A DNA stretch of 64,000 bases from Gaiella sp. (GCA_027493885.1 JAOSJZ010000001.1:2164622-2228621), one strand, 5' to 3'; counted from the first letter of the stretch, positions 34,447-42,968 are shown. Notes: generated by a model from the letters alone, not told the origin. Translations and numbers: made by a program.

Positions 34447-34836
34447 TCAGACCCGGTCGGCGGCAGCCCTCGTGGCGCCGACGACCCGGCGAAGGCTCGC
34501 GATCCCGACCGCGCGGCCGCCATCGTCGACCACCGGCAAGTGGCGGAAGCCGTTCTCGAGCATGATCCGCGCGGCATCCTCGACGTCGGTCTCGCCGCTG
34601 GCCGTGATCGGGTCCCCCGTCATCCACTGGCGCACCCGCGCCTCGCTCGTGTGGACGCGGGCCGCCATCGCCTTCAGCATGTCGCGCTCCGTCAGGATCC
34701 CGATCAGACGCCCGTAGTCCATCACGATGACTGCGCCGACATTCGCCTCGCTCATACGCTCGGCGACCTCGCCCAGCGTGTCCTCCGGGGCGACCTCGAT
34801 CGGCTCGGAGCGCATGACATCGGCGAGGTGCGGCAT
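34447..34836 (-). CDS. Tandem CBS-domain protein
   Basis: A 129-aa protein consisting of two CBS motifs: VMRSEPIEVAPEDTLGEVA to GRLIGILTERDML, and WMTGDPITASGETDVEDAA to RAVGIASLRRVV. Paired CBS motifs form a Bateman module that binds adenine nucleotides such as AMP or ATP and usually regulates a partner protein. There is no attached catalytic domain and no obvious partner nearby. Confidence 0.9.
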   Translation of the reverse strand: MPHLADVMRSEPIEVAPEDTLGEVAERMSEANVGAVIVMDYGRLIGILTERDMLKAMAARVHTSEARVRQWMTGDPITASGETDVEDAARIMLENGFRHLPVVDDGGRAVGIASLRRVVGATRAAADRV

Positions 34837-34920
34837 GACGGGAGTCTACCGTCGCCCTTGCTCGATAAGCGTCGCTAATCCATCGCATTAGAGGTATCGC
34901 GGTCCGGGTACGATGCCGCC

Positions 34921-36126
34921 GTGTCCCCGGCCGGACCCATCGACGTGCTCGTCATCGGGAGCGGCGCCGCCGGCCTCTCCGCGGCCGTCTCGGCGGAGCG
35001 GACGGGCGCGCGGGTCGCGGTCGCGACGAAGACGACGCTGCAGGCGAACAACTCCTCGAAGGCACAGGGAGGGATCCAGGCGGCGCTCGGGGACGACGAC
35101 TCGCCCGGGCTGCACGCGGAGGACGTCATGCGCTCCTCGCACGACACGGCCGATCCAGCCCTCGCGGAGGTGCTGACCTCCGAGGCGCCGGGCGCGATCG
35201 CATGGCTCGAGGCGATGGGCTGTGCGTTCACGCGGGAGAACGGCGGCTACCGGCTCGCTCGCTGCGGCGGGGCGTCGCGGAAGCGGCTGCTCCAGGTCGG
35301 CGACCGGACCGGGCATGCGATCACGAAGACGCTGCGCGACGAGCTCGAGGCGGGGTCGGCAGACGTCCTGGCGCATCACCGGCTGACCGCGCTCGACCGT
35401 GCGTCCGGCGGCTGGCGTGCGACGTTCGCGACACCGGACGGCGGGGACGAGATCGACGCGGCGACGATCGTGCTCGCGTCGGGCGGTCGATGCTACGCGG
35501 AAGCGGCGACGCGGGGAGAGCTCTCGACGAACCACCCGAACGCGACGGGTGAGACGACGCGCATCGCGCTCGAGGCAGGCGCGGCCGCACGCGACCTCGA
35601 CGCACTGCAGTACCACCCGAACGGCGGCGCGTGGCCGGTGACGATGCAGGGGTACTCGATCCCGGAGACGACGCGTGCCTACGGCGCCGTCCTCCTGAAC
35701 GCCGCCGGCGAGGAGTTCACCGATTCGCTCGGAGCGCGCGATGTCGTCTCACAGGCGATCTTCGACGAGGTGGAGGCAGGGCGCGGCGTCCAGACCGAGG
35801 ACGGGAGGCCGGCGGTGTGGCTCGACACGACGCGGATCTCTCGGCACGACGCGGAGGTTTCGCTGCCGTACATGCTCCGCCGCTATCGCGGCGCGGGCAT
35901 CGACCCGCTCACCGAGCCGATCCTCACGTATCCCGTGCTGCACTACCAGAACGGCGGGCTCGTGATCGACACGCGGGCAGAGACCACGCTGGAGGGTGTG
36001 TTCGCGTGCGGCGAGATCGCGGGCGGCACGCACGGGCGAAACCGCATGATGGGCAACAGCCTGCTCGAATGCGTCGTCTTCGGACGCCGCGCCGGAACGG
36101 CCGCGTCCGAGCAGGCGAGAAGCTGA
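34921..36126 (+). CDS. FAD-dependent NadB/SdhA-family oxidoreductase, short form
   Basis: A 401-aa flavoprotein with VLVIGSGAAGLSAAVSAER (FAD dinucleotide loop), SSKAQGGIQAALGDD, the substrate region LDALQYHPNGGAWPV, GEIAGGTHGRNRMMGNSLLE and CVVFGRRAG. The residue that would carry covalent FAD in SdhA/FrdA (His before S-AQGG) is absent, as in L-aspartate oxidase. It also lacks the helical C-terminal domain common to SdhA and NadB. It precedes the class I fumarase genes by six bases, so I favour a soluble fumarate reductase/succinate oxidase role, with L-aspartate oxidase as the alternative. A TACGAT ends six bases before the GTG start. Confidence 0.75.
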   Translation: MSPAGPIDVLVIGSGAAGLSAAVSAERTGARVAVATKTTLQANNSSKAQGGIQAALGDDDSPGLHAEDVMRSSHDTADPALAEVLTSEAPGAIAWLEAMGCAFTRENGGYRLARCGGASRKRLLQVGDRTGHAITKTLRDELEAGSADVLAHHRLTALDRASGGWRATFATPDGGDEIDAATIVLASGGRCYAEAATRGELSTNHPNATGETTRIALEAGAAARDLDALQYHPNGGAWPVTMQGYSIPETTRAYGAVLLNAAGEEFTDSLGARDVVSQAIFDEVEAGRGVQTEDGRPAVWLDTTRISRHDAEVSLPYMLRRYRGAGIDPLTEPILTYPVLHYQNGGLVIDTRAETTLEGVFACGEIAGGTHGRNRMMGNSLLECVVFGRRAGTAASEQARS

Positions 36127-36132
36127 GGCGAG

Positions 36133-37029
36133 ATGGCGACGACCACGGCCAGCCTCGAGGGGACGGTGCTGGAGGCGGCTGCTCACCTGTACGTGTGGGC
36201 GCTGAAGGACATCCCGCAGGATCTACGCGATGCGCTCCGGGCTGCGCGGGAGCGGGAGACGTCGGTGGTGGGGATCCGGGTGCTGGAGACGATCCGGCGC
36301 AACGTGGAGATTGCGGACGAGCAGCGAAACCTCGTCTGCCAGGACACAGGGATCGCAGTCTTCTACTGCCGTGTGGGGGAGCACTTTCCCCTGCACCCGG
36401 TTGGCATCCAGCGGGCGCTCGAGGCGGGGACGGAGCGGGCGACGGTGGAGCACCCGTTGCGCTCGAACACGGTGCACGCCCTGACCCGCGTGCACACCGG
36501 TGCCAACGTCGGTTACCGGGTGCCGATCGTGCACTGGCAGTTCGTGCCCGGCTGGGACGGGCTCGACGTGAAGTGCGTGCCGAAGGGCTCGGGGTCGGAG
36601 AACATGAGCTTCCTGAAGATGTTGGTGCCGGCCGACGGGGTGAACGGGATCAAGCGGTTCGTGCTCGAGTCGATCGTCGAGGCGGGCGGCAAGCCCTGCC
36701 CGCCCGGGATCGTCGGGATCGGGATCGGCGGCTCGGCAGACTACGCGCTGCACCTCGCCAAGGAGGCGATCGCGAGGCCGATCGGGACACGCAACCCCGA
36801 CCCGCTCGTCGCCGAGCTGGAGGACGAGCTCTACGGTCTCCTGAACGAGACCGGGATCGGGCCGATGGGCCTGGGTGGCGACGTGACCGTGCTCCAATGC
36901 CACATCGAGCACGCCGACACCCACATGACCCTGAACCCGGTCGCGGTCAACTACCAGTGCTGGGCCGCCCGGCGCGCCTCCGCGCACATCGCCCCCGACG
37001 GCACCGTCGACTACGACAGGGAGGCGTGA
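36133..37029 (+). CDS. Class I fumarate hydratase (Fe-S), alpha subunit
   Basis: A 298-aa protein matching the N-terminal domain of iron-sulfur fumarases/tartrate dehydratases: NLVCQDTGIAVFYC with a cluster cysteine, PKGSGSENMSFLKML, IGIGGSADYALHLAKEA, and further cysteines in LQCHIEHADTHM and NYQCWAARR. It interconverts fumarate and malate using a labile [4Fe-4S] cluster. Its partner, the beta subunit, follows after a 237-base gap. A purine-rich AGGCGAG precedes the ATG. Confidence 0.9.
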   Translation: MATTTASLEGTVLEAAAHLYVWALKDIPQDLRDALRAARERETSVVGIRVLETIRRNVEIADEQRNLVCQDTGIAVFYCRVGEHFPLHPVGIQRALEAGTERATVEHPLRSNTVHALTRVHTGANVGYRVPIVHWQFVPGWDGLDVKCVPKGSGSENMSFLKMLVPADGVNGIKRFVLESIVEAGGKPCPPGIVGIGIGGSADYALHLAKEAIARPIGTRNPDPLVAELEDELYGLLNETGIGPMGLGGDVTVLQCHIEHADTHMTLNPVAVNYQCWAARRASAHIAPDGTVDYDREA

Positions 37030-37266
37030 CGTGCTCGCGACGACGTGGACGATGCCTCCTGTGGACGAGTTGGCACGCCAGCGGCACGATCTCGCCGCGG
37101 CCCGTGGCATAGAATCGGCAGTGAGGGCGGCGGGAGGCTTCCCCACCCAGGGCGGGGCGCGCGCGCGCACGAGCCTTGGCGCGCGCGGGAGACTTCGCGC
37201 CGGCGAGCGCTGGCGCGTGCCCCGCAGCGCCGCGCGCGACACGTGCTCGGCGGGAGCGGCGCTCTG
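37030..37266 (+). other. Gap between the fumarase subunit genes
   Basis: This 237-base stretch is very GC-rich, with alternating GCGC runs near 37159-37240. A 78-codon open frame (37031-37267) exists but its translation (Arg/Ala-rich, no motif) looks like chance. A TAGAAT hexamer at 37110-37115 could be a -10 element, but no matching -35 is seen. I find no convincing gene or RNA here. Confidence 0.3.
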
Positions 37267-37857
37267 ATGGCGAAGCACGAGGTGTCGTTCCCGGTATCCG
37301 ACCCGGCGGAGGTCCTCGAGCTGCGGGCGGGCGACGAGGTGGTCGTGCAGGGCCACGTGATCGGGATCCGCGACCGCACCCAGATCCGCATCTTCGACGA
37401 GGGGATGGAGCCGCCGATGGATCTCACCGGAGCCTTGCTGCTGCACACGGCGCCGAACGTGCGCAGGCTCGGCCCCGGCCGCTACGAGAAGCTCTGCATC
37501 GGCACCACCACGAGCGCGCGCATGGTGCGCTTCACCGAGGGGCTCGGCGAGCGCTACGGCGTCCGCGCGATCTGCGGCAAGGGCGGCTTCCCCGACGAGG
37601 CGATCGAGCCGATGCAACGGCTCGGGATGGTCTACCTCGCGATCGTCGGCGGCGCCGCCGCGCTCGAGACCACCCAGATCGAGGAGATCGAAGACGTCGC
37701 CTGGGAAGAGCTGATGCCCGAATGCCTCTGGAAGTTCCGCGTCAGGGACTTCGGCCCCCTCACCGTCGGCATCGACGCCCACGGCAACTCCCTCTACCAC
37801 GACGTCCAGGACCGCGCCACGACGAAGCTGGAGGAGCTCTATGCCCGATTTCAGTGA
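37267..37857 (+). CDS. Class I fumarate hydratase, beta subunit
   Basis: A 196-aa protein of the fumarase C-terminal (TtdB/FumA-C) family: LRAGDEVVVQGHVIGIRDR, GALLLHTAPNVRRLG, IGTTTSARMVRF and ICGKGGFPDEAIEPMQ. It completes the two-subunit enzyme with the alpha gene. Its 3' end overlaps the ComA-like gene by 17 bases, so both are probably expressed from the same message. Confidence 0.9.
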   Translation: MAKHEVSFPVSDPAEVLELRAGDEVVVQGHVIGIRDRTQIRIFDEGMEPPMDLTGALLLHTAPNVRRLGPGRYEKLCIGTTTSARMVRFTEGLGERYGVRAICGKGGFPDEAIEPMQRLGMVYLAIVGGAAALETTQIEEIEDVAWEELMPECLWKFRVRDFGPLTVGIDAHGNSLYHDVQDRATTKLEELYARFQ

Positions 37858-38644
37858 CGGATTCCTCGGCGTCCCCGCGCGCCCCGGCAAGCCCCGCGAC
37901 GTCGGTCTCACCCATGTGATCGACAAGGGCCTGAACCTGCGCGACATCGAGGGCCTGTTCGACACCGCGGGGCAGTTCGTCGACATCGTGAAGTTCGGCT
38001 GGGGGACGAGCTACGTCACGAACAACCTCGAGAAGAAGATCGCGCTCTACCGGTCGTTCGAGACGCCGGTGGTCTGCGGCGGCACGCTCTTCGAGGCGGT
38101 GTACGGACGCGGCCGCATGGACGACTTCAAGGCCTGGCTCGTCGAGCATCGGTTCTCGCACGTCGAGATCTCCGACGGCACTCTCGAGATCCCGCGCCAC
38201 GAGAAGCTCGCGCTGATCGCCGATTTCGCGCGCGACTTCACCGTGCTCTCCGAGGTCGGCTCGAAGGACTCCGACGTCGTCTTCGCCCCCTACCAGTGGG
38301 TCGAGTGGATCAACGAGGAGCTCGCGGCCGGCGCGTGGAAGGTGATCACCGAGGGTCGCGAGGGCGGCACGGCCGGGATCTACCGCTCCGACGGCGACAT
38401 GCGCACGGGCCTCCTCGACGAGATCGCGCACGGCGTGCCGATCGAGAACGTCCTCTTCGAGGCGCCGACGAAGGCATCGCAGGCCTGGTTCGTGAAGCAC
38501 TTCGGGCCAAACGTCAACCTCGGCAACATCCCACCCGACGAGGTGATCCCGCTCGAGACCCTCCGTCTCGGTCTCCGCGGCGACACGCTCAAGGAAATCC
38601 TCCTCACGGAGCCGCATCGCGCGGATGACCCGGTCGCCCGCTAG
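37841..38644 (+). CDS. Phosphosulfolactate synthase (ComA/HSA32 family)
   Basis: A 267-aa TIM-barrel protein with ComA-family blocks: GLTHVIDKGLNLRDIEGLF, VDIVKFGWGTSYVT, VCGGTLFEAVYGRGRMDDF, VEISDGTLEIPRHEKL and VLSEVGSKDSDVVF. ComA adds sulfite to phosphoenolpyruvate to give (R)-2-phospho-3-sulfolactate, the first step of coenzyme M synthesis in methanogens; bacterial and plant (HSA32) relatives have other or unknown roles. It overlaps the fumarase beta gene and precedes a TauE/SafE exporter by 21 bases, a context consistent with C3-sulfonate or sulfite metabolism. No ComB or ComC homologue is nearby. Confidence 0.82.
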   Translation: MPDFSDGFLGVPARPGKPRDVGLTHVIDKGLNLRDIEGLFDTAGQFVDIVKFGWGTSYVTNNLEKKIALYRSFETPVVCGGTLFEAVYGRGRMDDFKAWLVEHRFSHVEISDGTLEIPRHEKLALIADFARDFTVLSEVGSKDSDVVFAPYQWVEWINEELAAGAWKVITEGREGGTAGIYRSDGDMRTGLLDEIAHGVPIENVLFEAPTKASQAWFVKHFGPNVNLGNIPPDEVIPLETLRLGLRGDTLKEILLTEPHRADDPVAR

Positions 38645-38665
38645 CCACCGGCCGCACAGGGGGCG

Positions 38666-39562
38666 GTGACCGTGGACTGGAAGCTCTCCCTCGCAGGGCT
38701 CCTGATCGGCCTGCTCGTCGGCGTCACCGGGATGGGGGGCGGCTCGCTGATGACGCCGCTCCTCGTGCTCTTCTTCGGCTTCAAGCCGTCCATCGCGATC
38801 GGCACCGACATCGTCCACGGGGCGATCTTCAAGTCGTTCGGCGCCGTCCAGCACCGCCGCCTCGGTCACGTCCACGCGCGGCTCACGGCGTGGATGCTGC
38901 TCGGCTCCGCCCCGTTCTCGATCATGGGCGTCGCCATCTCCTGGTGGCTCAGGAAACACTACGGCGACGGCTACGAGGACGCGGCGAGGCTCATCCTCGG
39001 GGTCGCCCTCGTGATCTGCGGCCTCGCCTTCCTCGTCAAGGCCTACCTCCACTCGCTCCCGGAGGACAAGCCGTTCCTGCTCACCGATCGCGATCGCGCG
39101 ATCGCCTTGGCGACGGGAGTCGTCGGCGGCTTCGTCGTCGGGCTCACCTCGGTGGGCAGCGGCACGCTCTTCGGGCTCGTGATGCTGATCGCGTTCCCGC
39201 TCACCGCGGCGAAGGTCGTGGGCACGGACATCTTCCACGCCGCGGTGCTCCTCGCCGTCGCCGGAGCGGGGCATCTGCTGGCGGGGCACGTCGACCTCGG
39301 CGCCACCGGCTGGCTCCTGATCGGCTCGGTGCCGGGCGTCCTCATCGGCGGCCGCTTCACCGTCAGGCTCCCCGACCGCGCGCTGCGGATCGCGCTGGCG
39401 GCGACCCTGACCCTCGCCGGCGTGAAGCTGATCGACCCCCCCGGCGCTGACGGGATCCTCGTCGCGGGGGCCGTCGCCGCCGCGCTCGCCGCGCTGTACG
39501 CGACCGCCCGCTGGCTCGCCGGGCGCGGGTCGCTCGTCGCGACCGACGCGGGTGACGGCTGA
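38666..39562 (+). CDS. TauE/SafE-family sulfite or sulfonate exporter
   Basis: A 298-aa membrane protein with about eight helices and the duplicated TauE/SafE pattern: GLLVGVTGMGGGSLMTPLL in the first half and GGFVVGLTSVGSGTLFGLVM in the second, each followed by AxxxGTDI (IAIGTDIVHG and VVGTDIFHA). Members export sulfite, sulfoacetate or related anions. The gene lies directly after the ComA homologue, supporting a sulfur-anion substrate. Confidence 0.88.
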   Translation: MTVDWKLSLAGLLIGLLVGVTGMGGGSLMTPLLVLFFGFKPSIAIGTDIVHGAIFKSFGAVQHRRLGHVHARLTAWMLLGSAPFSIMGVAISWWLRKHYGDGYEDAARLILGVALVICGLAFLVKAYLHSLPEDKPFLLTDRDRAIALATGVVGGFVVGLTSVGSGTLFGLVMLIAFPLTAAKVVGTDIFHAAVLLAVAGAGHLLAGHVDLGATGWLLIGSVPGVLIGGRFTVRLPDRALRIALAATLTLAGVKLIDPPGADGILVAGAVAAALAALYATARWLAGRGSLVATDAGDG

Positions 39563-39572
39563 GCGCAGCGGC

Positions 39573-40064
39573 CTACAGAGGCGGCGGCAGGGGGCACGAG
39601 ACGAAGCGCCTGCCCCTGAGCCGGTAGCCGATCCTGTATGCGGTGCAGCCGGCGCAGAAGCCGGTCGTCGCGGCGAGCAGCGCCAGCGCCGCGACGAGGA
39701 GACCGAGCGCGGCTCCGGCCGCCTCGTGCCCCGCCAGGTACGAGAGCGACGCGGCGGTCAGGACGCCAAGTCCGACCATGTTCGCGAAGCGCGGCGGGCG
39801 GGCGTCCTCGAGACGCCCCTCACCGAGCCGCGGCTGGAGCAGCTCGAAGTACGCCACGCACGCGAGGCACCAGCGGCGGCCGAGCGTCAGGCCGAGCGCG
39901 AGCTGGAGCGCGAGCGCGGCCAGGAGCCACCACCAGCCGGTGAGCACGGCGAGGAGCGAGACGAGCCCGACGACCGTCTGGTTGACGCGCGGTGCCCGCT
40001 GGTCGATGAGGTGGGTGTCGCGGTACGGATCCGCTCGTCGCCGATACTTCATTTCGGAAAGCAT
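39573..40064 (-). CDS. DUF4395-family membrane protein
   Basis: A 163-aa protein with a basic N-terminus, RAPRVNQTVVGLVSLLAVLTG, a conserved LQPRLGEGRLEDARPPRFAN segment and a final helix followed by FCAGCTAYRIGY. These are marks of DUF4395, membrane proteins with a conserved CxxC that often neighbour thioredoxin or sulfurtransferase genes. An alternative ATG at 40052 would remove four residues. It converges on the TauE-like gene and is divergent from the sulfotransferase. Confidence 0.75.
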   Translation of the reverse strand: MLSEMKYRRRADPYRDTHLIDQRAPRVNQTVVGLVSLLAVLTGWWWLLAALALQLALGLTLGRRWCLACVAYFELLQPRLGEGRLEDARPPRFANMVGLGVLTAASLSYLAGHEAAGAALGLLVAALALLAATTGFCAGCTAYRIGYRLRGRRFVSCPLPPPL

Positions 40065-40087
40065 TAGCAGGTCCGTACAGTTCCCGC

Positions 40088-41077
40088 GTGGGGGAACCGT
40101 CGCCGCCCGTGATCGTCCTCGGCGTCCGCCGCTCCGGGACGACCCTCCTGCGCGTGATGCTCGACCGCAACCCCGCGCTCGCAGTCCCGGACGAGTCCTA
40201 CTTCGTGCCCCAGCTCGCGGGGCGTCATCGCGGCCGGGTCGACCCGGCCGCGTTCCTCGACGACCTGCGGCGCCTGCCCACTCTCGTCGAGTGGGGCCTC
40301 TCGCCCGACGCGGTCGCCCCCAGGCTCCGTTCGGGGATGACGACCGGCGAGGCGGTCACCGCGGTCTTCGAGGCGTATGCGGCCGGGCGCGACAAGCCGC
40401 GCTGGGGCGACAAGACGCCGCTCTACATGCAGTACCTGCCCCTCCTCGAGCGGCTGTTCCCGAACGCCCTCTACGTCCATCTGATCCGGGACGGCCGCGA
40501 TGCTGCGCTCTCGTTCCTCGCCGTGCCCGCGGGGATCATGACCGAGGGCTGGGGATCCCCGCGCAACGCCGCCGGATTTGCCTGCCAGTGGGCGACGGAG
40601 GTGCGCGCGGCACGTGAGCTCGGGCGCCGGGCCGGGAGTCGCCGCTACCACGAGCTCGCGTACGAGGCGCTGGTCGCCGACCCCGTCGCCTCGCTCCGCC
40701 GGGTCTGCGACTTCGCGGCGCTCGAGTATGACGAGGCGATGCTCGGCTACGTCGGGCAGACCGAGTCGGCGCGGAAGGAGCACCAGCAGCGACTGAACGA
40801 GCCGCCTCGGGTCGGCGTGCGCGACTGGCGAACCGAGCTGTCGCCGGGCGAGCTCGCCGCGTTCGAGCACGTCGCGGGGGACCTGCTGGCGGAGCTCGGT
40901 TACGAGGTGTCCGCGCCGGGGCACGCCGGGGCACGGCTAGCGTCCTACCGGGCGAAGACGGCTGCGTGGCGCGCGGCCGGCATCGCGATCCAGCGCTCGC
41001 CCCTGTGGCGGCGCAGGCATCCGGTGCTCTCGAGGCCCGACGTGGACGCCTCCGAGCGACCCCACCGCGCCCTGTGA
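40088..41077 (+). CDS. PAPS-dependent sulfotransferase family protein
   Basis: A 329-aa soluble protein with the 5'-phosphosulfate loop VLGVRRSGTTLLRVML at residues 10-25, WGDKTPLYMQYLP, the 3'-phosphate region YVHLIRDGRDAALSF, and YEALVADPVASLRRVC. Such enzymes transfer sulfate from PAPS to sugars, lipids or tyrosines. The acceptor is unknown. The GTG start follows TACAGT by six bases (leaderless type). Confidence 0.88.
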   Translation: MGEPSPPVIVLGVRRSGTTLLRVMLDRNPALAVPDESYFVPQLAGRHRGRVDPAAFLDDLRRLPTLVEWGLSPDAVAPRLRSGMTTGEAVTAVFEAYAAGRDKPRWGDKTPLYMQYLPLLERLFPNALYVHLIRDGRDAALSFLAVPAGIMTEGWGSPRNAAGFACQWATEVRAARELGRRAGSRRYHELAYEALVADPVASLRRVCDFAALEYDEAMLGYVGQTESARKEHQQRLNEPPRVGVRDWRTELSPGELAAFEHVAGDLLAELGYEVSAPGHAGARLASYRAKTAAWRAAGIAIQRSPLWRRRHPVLSRPDVDASERPHRAL

Positions 41078-41103
41078 CCGAGCGCCGTCGTTAGCATCAT
41101 GCG

Positions 41104-41334
41104 ATGGCCGTCGACACGATCCGGGTGCTCCTCGAGCGGGCGTTCCCCGACGGTGAGGTGAGTGTGGTCGACCGCACGGGCGGAGGCGATCACTTCCTCG
41201 TGACCGTCGCGAGCGCCGCGTTCGACGGCGTCTCGCTCGTCGAGCAGCACCGCATGGTCAACCGAGCGCTCGCGGAGCCGCTTGCCGACGGCACCATCCA
41301 CGAGCTCCGCATCCAGACGAAGGGAACGGCATGA
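41104..41334 (+). CDS. BolA-family protein
   Basis: A 76-aa protein with the BolA core: IRVLLERAFPDGEVSVVDRTG, GGDHFLVTVASAAFDGVSLVEQHRMVNRAL with the conserved cluster-ligand histidine, and LRIQTKG. BolA proteins pair with monothiol glutaredoxins to hold a [2Fe-2S] cluster and sense iron. The next gene is exactly such a glutaredoxin, joined by an ATGA overlap. Confidence 0.93.
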   Translation: MAVDTIRVLLERAFPDGEVSVVDRTGGGDHFLVTVASAAFDGVSLVEQHRMVNRALAEPLADGTIHELRIQTKGTA

Positions 41335-41696
41335 CGCTTCGCGACCAGATCCAGCACGTGATCGACGACGAGCCCGTCGCGATCTTCATGAAGGGGACTC
41401 CCGAGCGGCCGGCGTGCGGGAACTCGCTTCGGGCGCTTCAGGCGCTCTGGAATGCCGGCGCGCCGATCACGGCCGTCGACATCCTCCCGGACCCGCAGAT
41501 CCGGCAGGAGCTTTCCGCCATCAGCGACTGGCCGACGATTCCGCAGGTGTTCGTCAAGGGCGAGCTGATCGGCGGCGCCGACATCACCGAGGAGCTCTTT
41601 GCGTCCGGGGAGCTCGAGCGGAGGCTCGACGTCGCGCTCGGCCCAGATCGCGAGCGGGTCGTGAAGACCGTCGCCGTGGCCGCAACCGCGGCTTAA
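41331..41696 (+). CDS. Grx4-type monothiol glutaredoxin
   Basis: A 121-aa protein with FMKGTPERPACGNSLRAL, WPTIPQVFVKGELIGGADI and a C-terminal helix, the pattern of Grx4/GrxD monothiol glutaredoxins that bind [2Fe-2S] with glutathione or another thiol and partner BolA. The usual CGFS motif reads CGNS here, an uncommon substitution next to the cluster-ligand cysteine. A 25-residue Ala/Val-rich tail follows the domain. Confidence 0.92.
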   Translation: MTLRDQIQHVIDDEPVAIFMKGTPERPACGNSLRALQALWNAGAPITAVDILPDPQIRQELSAISDWPTIPQVFVKGELIGGADITEELFASGELERRLDVALGPDRERVVKTVAVAATAA

Positions 41697-41723
41697 CCGC
41701 ACACAACCAGGGGTTCACGGGCC

Positions 41724-41740
41724 CCCGGGTACAACCCGGG
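41724..41740 (+). repeat. GC-rich hairpin immediately before the HtrA start
   Basis: CCCGGGT and ACCCGGG flank ACA. The right arm ends one base before GTG 41742, leaving no room for a ribosome-binding site. It could terminate the bolA-grx message or control HtrA translation. Confidence 0.45.
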
Positions 41741-41741
41741 T

Positions 41742-42968
41742 GTGAGCCTTTCCGAGGTACCCGAACGCCCTGGCGCGAGCCGCACGAGCAGTGGCCGGCT
41801 CGCGCTCGCCGCCGCTTCCCTTCTCGGCGGCGGCGCGGCGCTCGCCGGCGCGTGGGCGCTCGGGGCGTTCGACGAGCCGGCACCGGTCGTCGCGGCGACG
41901 CCGATCCCGACGCAGCAGGCGGGGAGCCCGGCCCGGACGGGGTCGACCACGATCGACGTCGCGGAGATCTACCGCCGCAACGCGCCGGGTGTCGTCCAGG
42001 TCACCACCACCTCGTCCGGCCCGTCGGGCGTGGACGTGTTCGGCAACCCGATCCAGGGGCAGGCCCAGCAGGCGCTCGGCTCGGGCTTCGTGATCGACAA
42101 GGACGGCCACATCGTGACCAACTACCACGTCGTGCGGGGCGCGTCGCGGATCGAGGTGAGCTTCTCGAACCGGGACACCGTCAAGGCGAAGGTCGTCGGC
42201 ATCGATCCCTCGACCGACCTCGCGCTACTCGAGGTCGACGTCCCTGCGAAGGCGCTCACGCCGCTCTCTCTCGCCGACTCGGACGCCGTCCAGGTCGGCG
42301 ATCCGGTCGTCGCGATCGGAAACCCCTTCGGGCTCGAGCGGACGGTCACCGCGGGAATCGTCAGCGCGCTCCAGCGCGAGGTCCGTGCGCCGAACGACTA
42401 CGCGATCGACCACGTGATCCAGACGGACGCGCCGATCAACAGCGGCAACTCGGGTGGCCCGCTGATCGACGCCCAGGGGCGCGTGATCGGCGTCAACTCA
42501 CAGATCGAGACGGCGAACGGCGGCGGCGGCAACGTCGGCATCGGCTTCGCCGTTCCCTCCAACACGGTCTCCAGTGTCGTCGCCCAGCTCCTGGAGGACG
42601 GCCGCGTCGACCGCGCGTTCCTCGGCGTCACGCTTCAGGAGATCAGCCCCGACGTCGCCGCCGTCCTCCGTCTCCCAACCGACAAGGGCGTCCTCGTCGG
42701 CACCGTGAAGCCCGGCAGCCCAGCCGCGAAGGCCGGCCTGAAGGGCGGGTCGACCCAGGTCGTCGTCGCAGGCGAGAGCTACCAGCTCGGCGGCGACATG
42801 ATCGTCGCGATCGACGGCAAGGCCGTGGCGACGATCGATGCCCTTCGCGGGGCGATCACAGCCCACAAGCCGGGCGACCGGGCTCGTCTCACGGTCGTCG
42901 ACGCCGACGGGAAGCGGAAGCGGGTGGCGGTCGAGCTCGGCAGGATGCCCGACACGCCGACGTCGTGA
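41742..42968 (+). CDS. HtrA/DegP-type membrane-anchored serine protease with PDZ domain
   Basis: A 408-aa protein: one N-terminal transmembrane segment (about 20-42), a Pro/Thr linker, a trypsin-like domain and one PDZ domain (about 285-400). The catalytic triad is visible as His in TNYHVVRG, Asp in PSTDLALLEV and Ser in NSGNSGGPL. HtrA proteases degrade or refold damaged extracytoplasmic proteins. The strong terminator at 43050 follows it. Confidence 0.92.
   Translation: MSLSEVPERPGASRTSSGRLALAAASLLGGGAALAGAWALGAFDEPAPVVAATPIPTQQAGSPARTGSTTIDVAEIYRRNAPGVVQVTTTSSGPSGVDVFGNPIQGQAQQALGSGFVIDKDGHIVTNYHVVRGASRIEVSFSNRDTVKAKVVGIDPSTDLALLEVDVPAKALTPLSLADSDAVQVGDPVVAIGNPFGLERTVTAGIVSALQREVRAPNDYAIDHVIQTDAPINSGNSGGPLIDAQGRVIGVNSQIETANGGGGNVGIGFAVPSNTVSSVVAQLLEDGRVDRAFLGVTLQEISPDVAAVLRLPTDKGVLVGTVKPGSPAAKAGLKGGSTQVVVAGESYQLGGDMIVAIDGKAVATIDALRGAITAHKPGDRARLTVVDADGKRKRVAVELGRMPDTPTS

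Noticed and set aside
37031-37267. 78-codon open frame between the fumarase subunit genes
   Set aside because: Arg/Ala-rich translation without motif, in a GCGC-rich gap; no promoter or ribosome-binding site that favours it.
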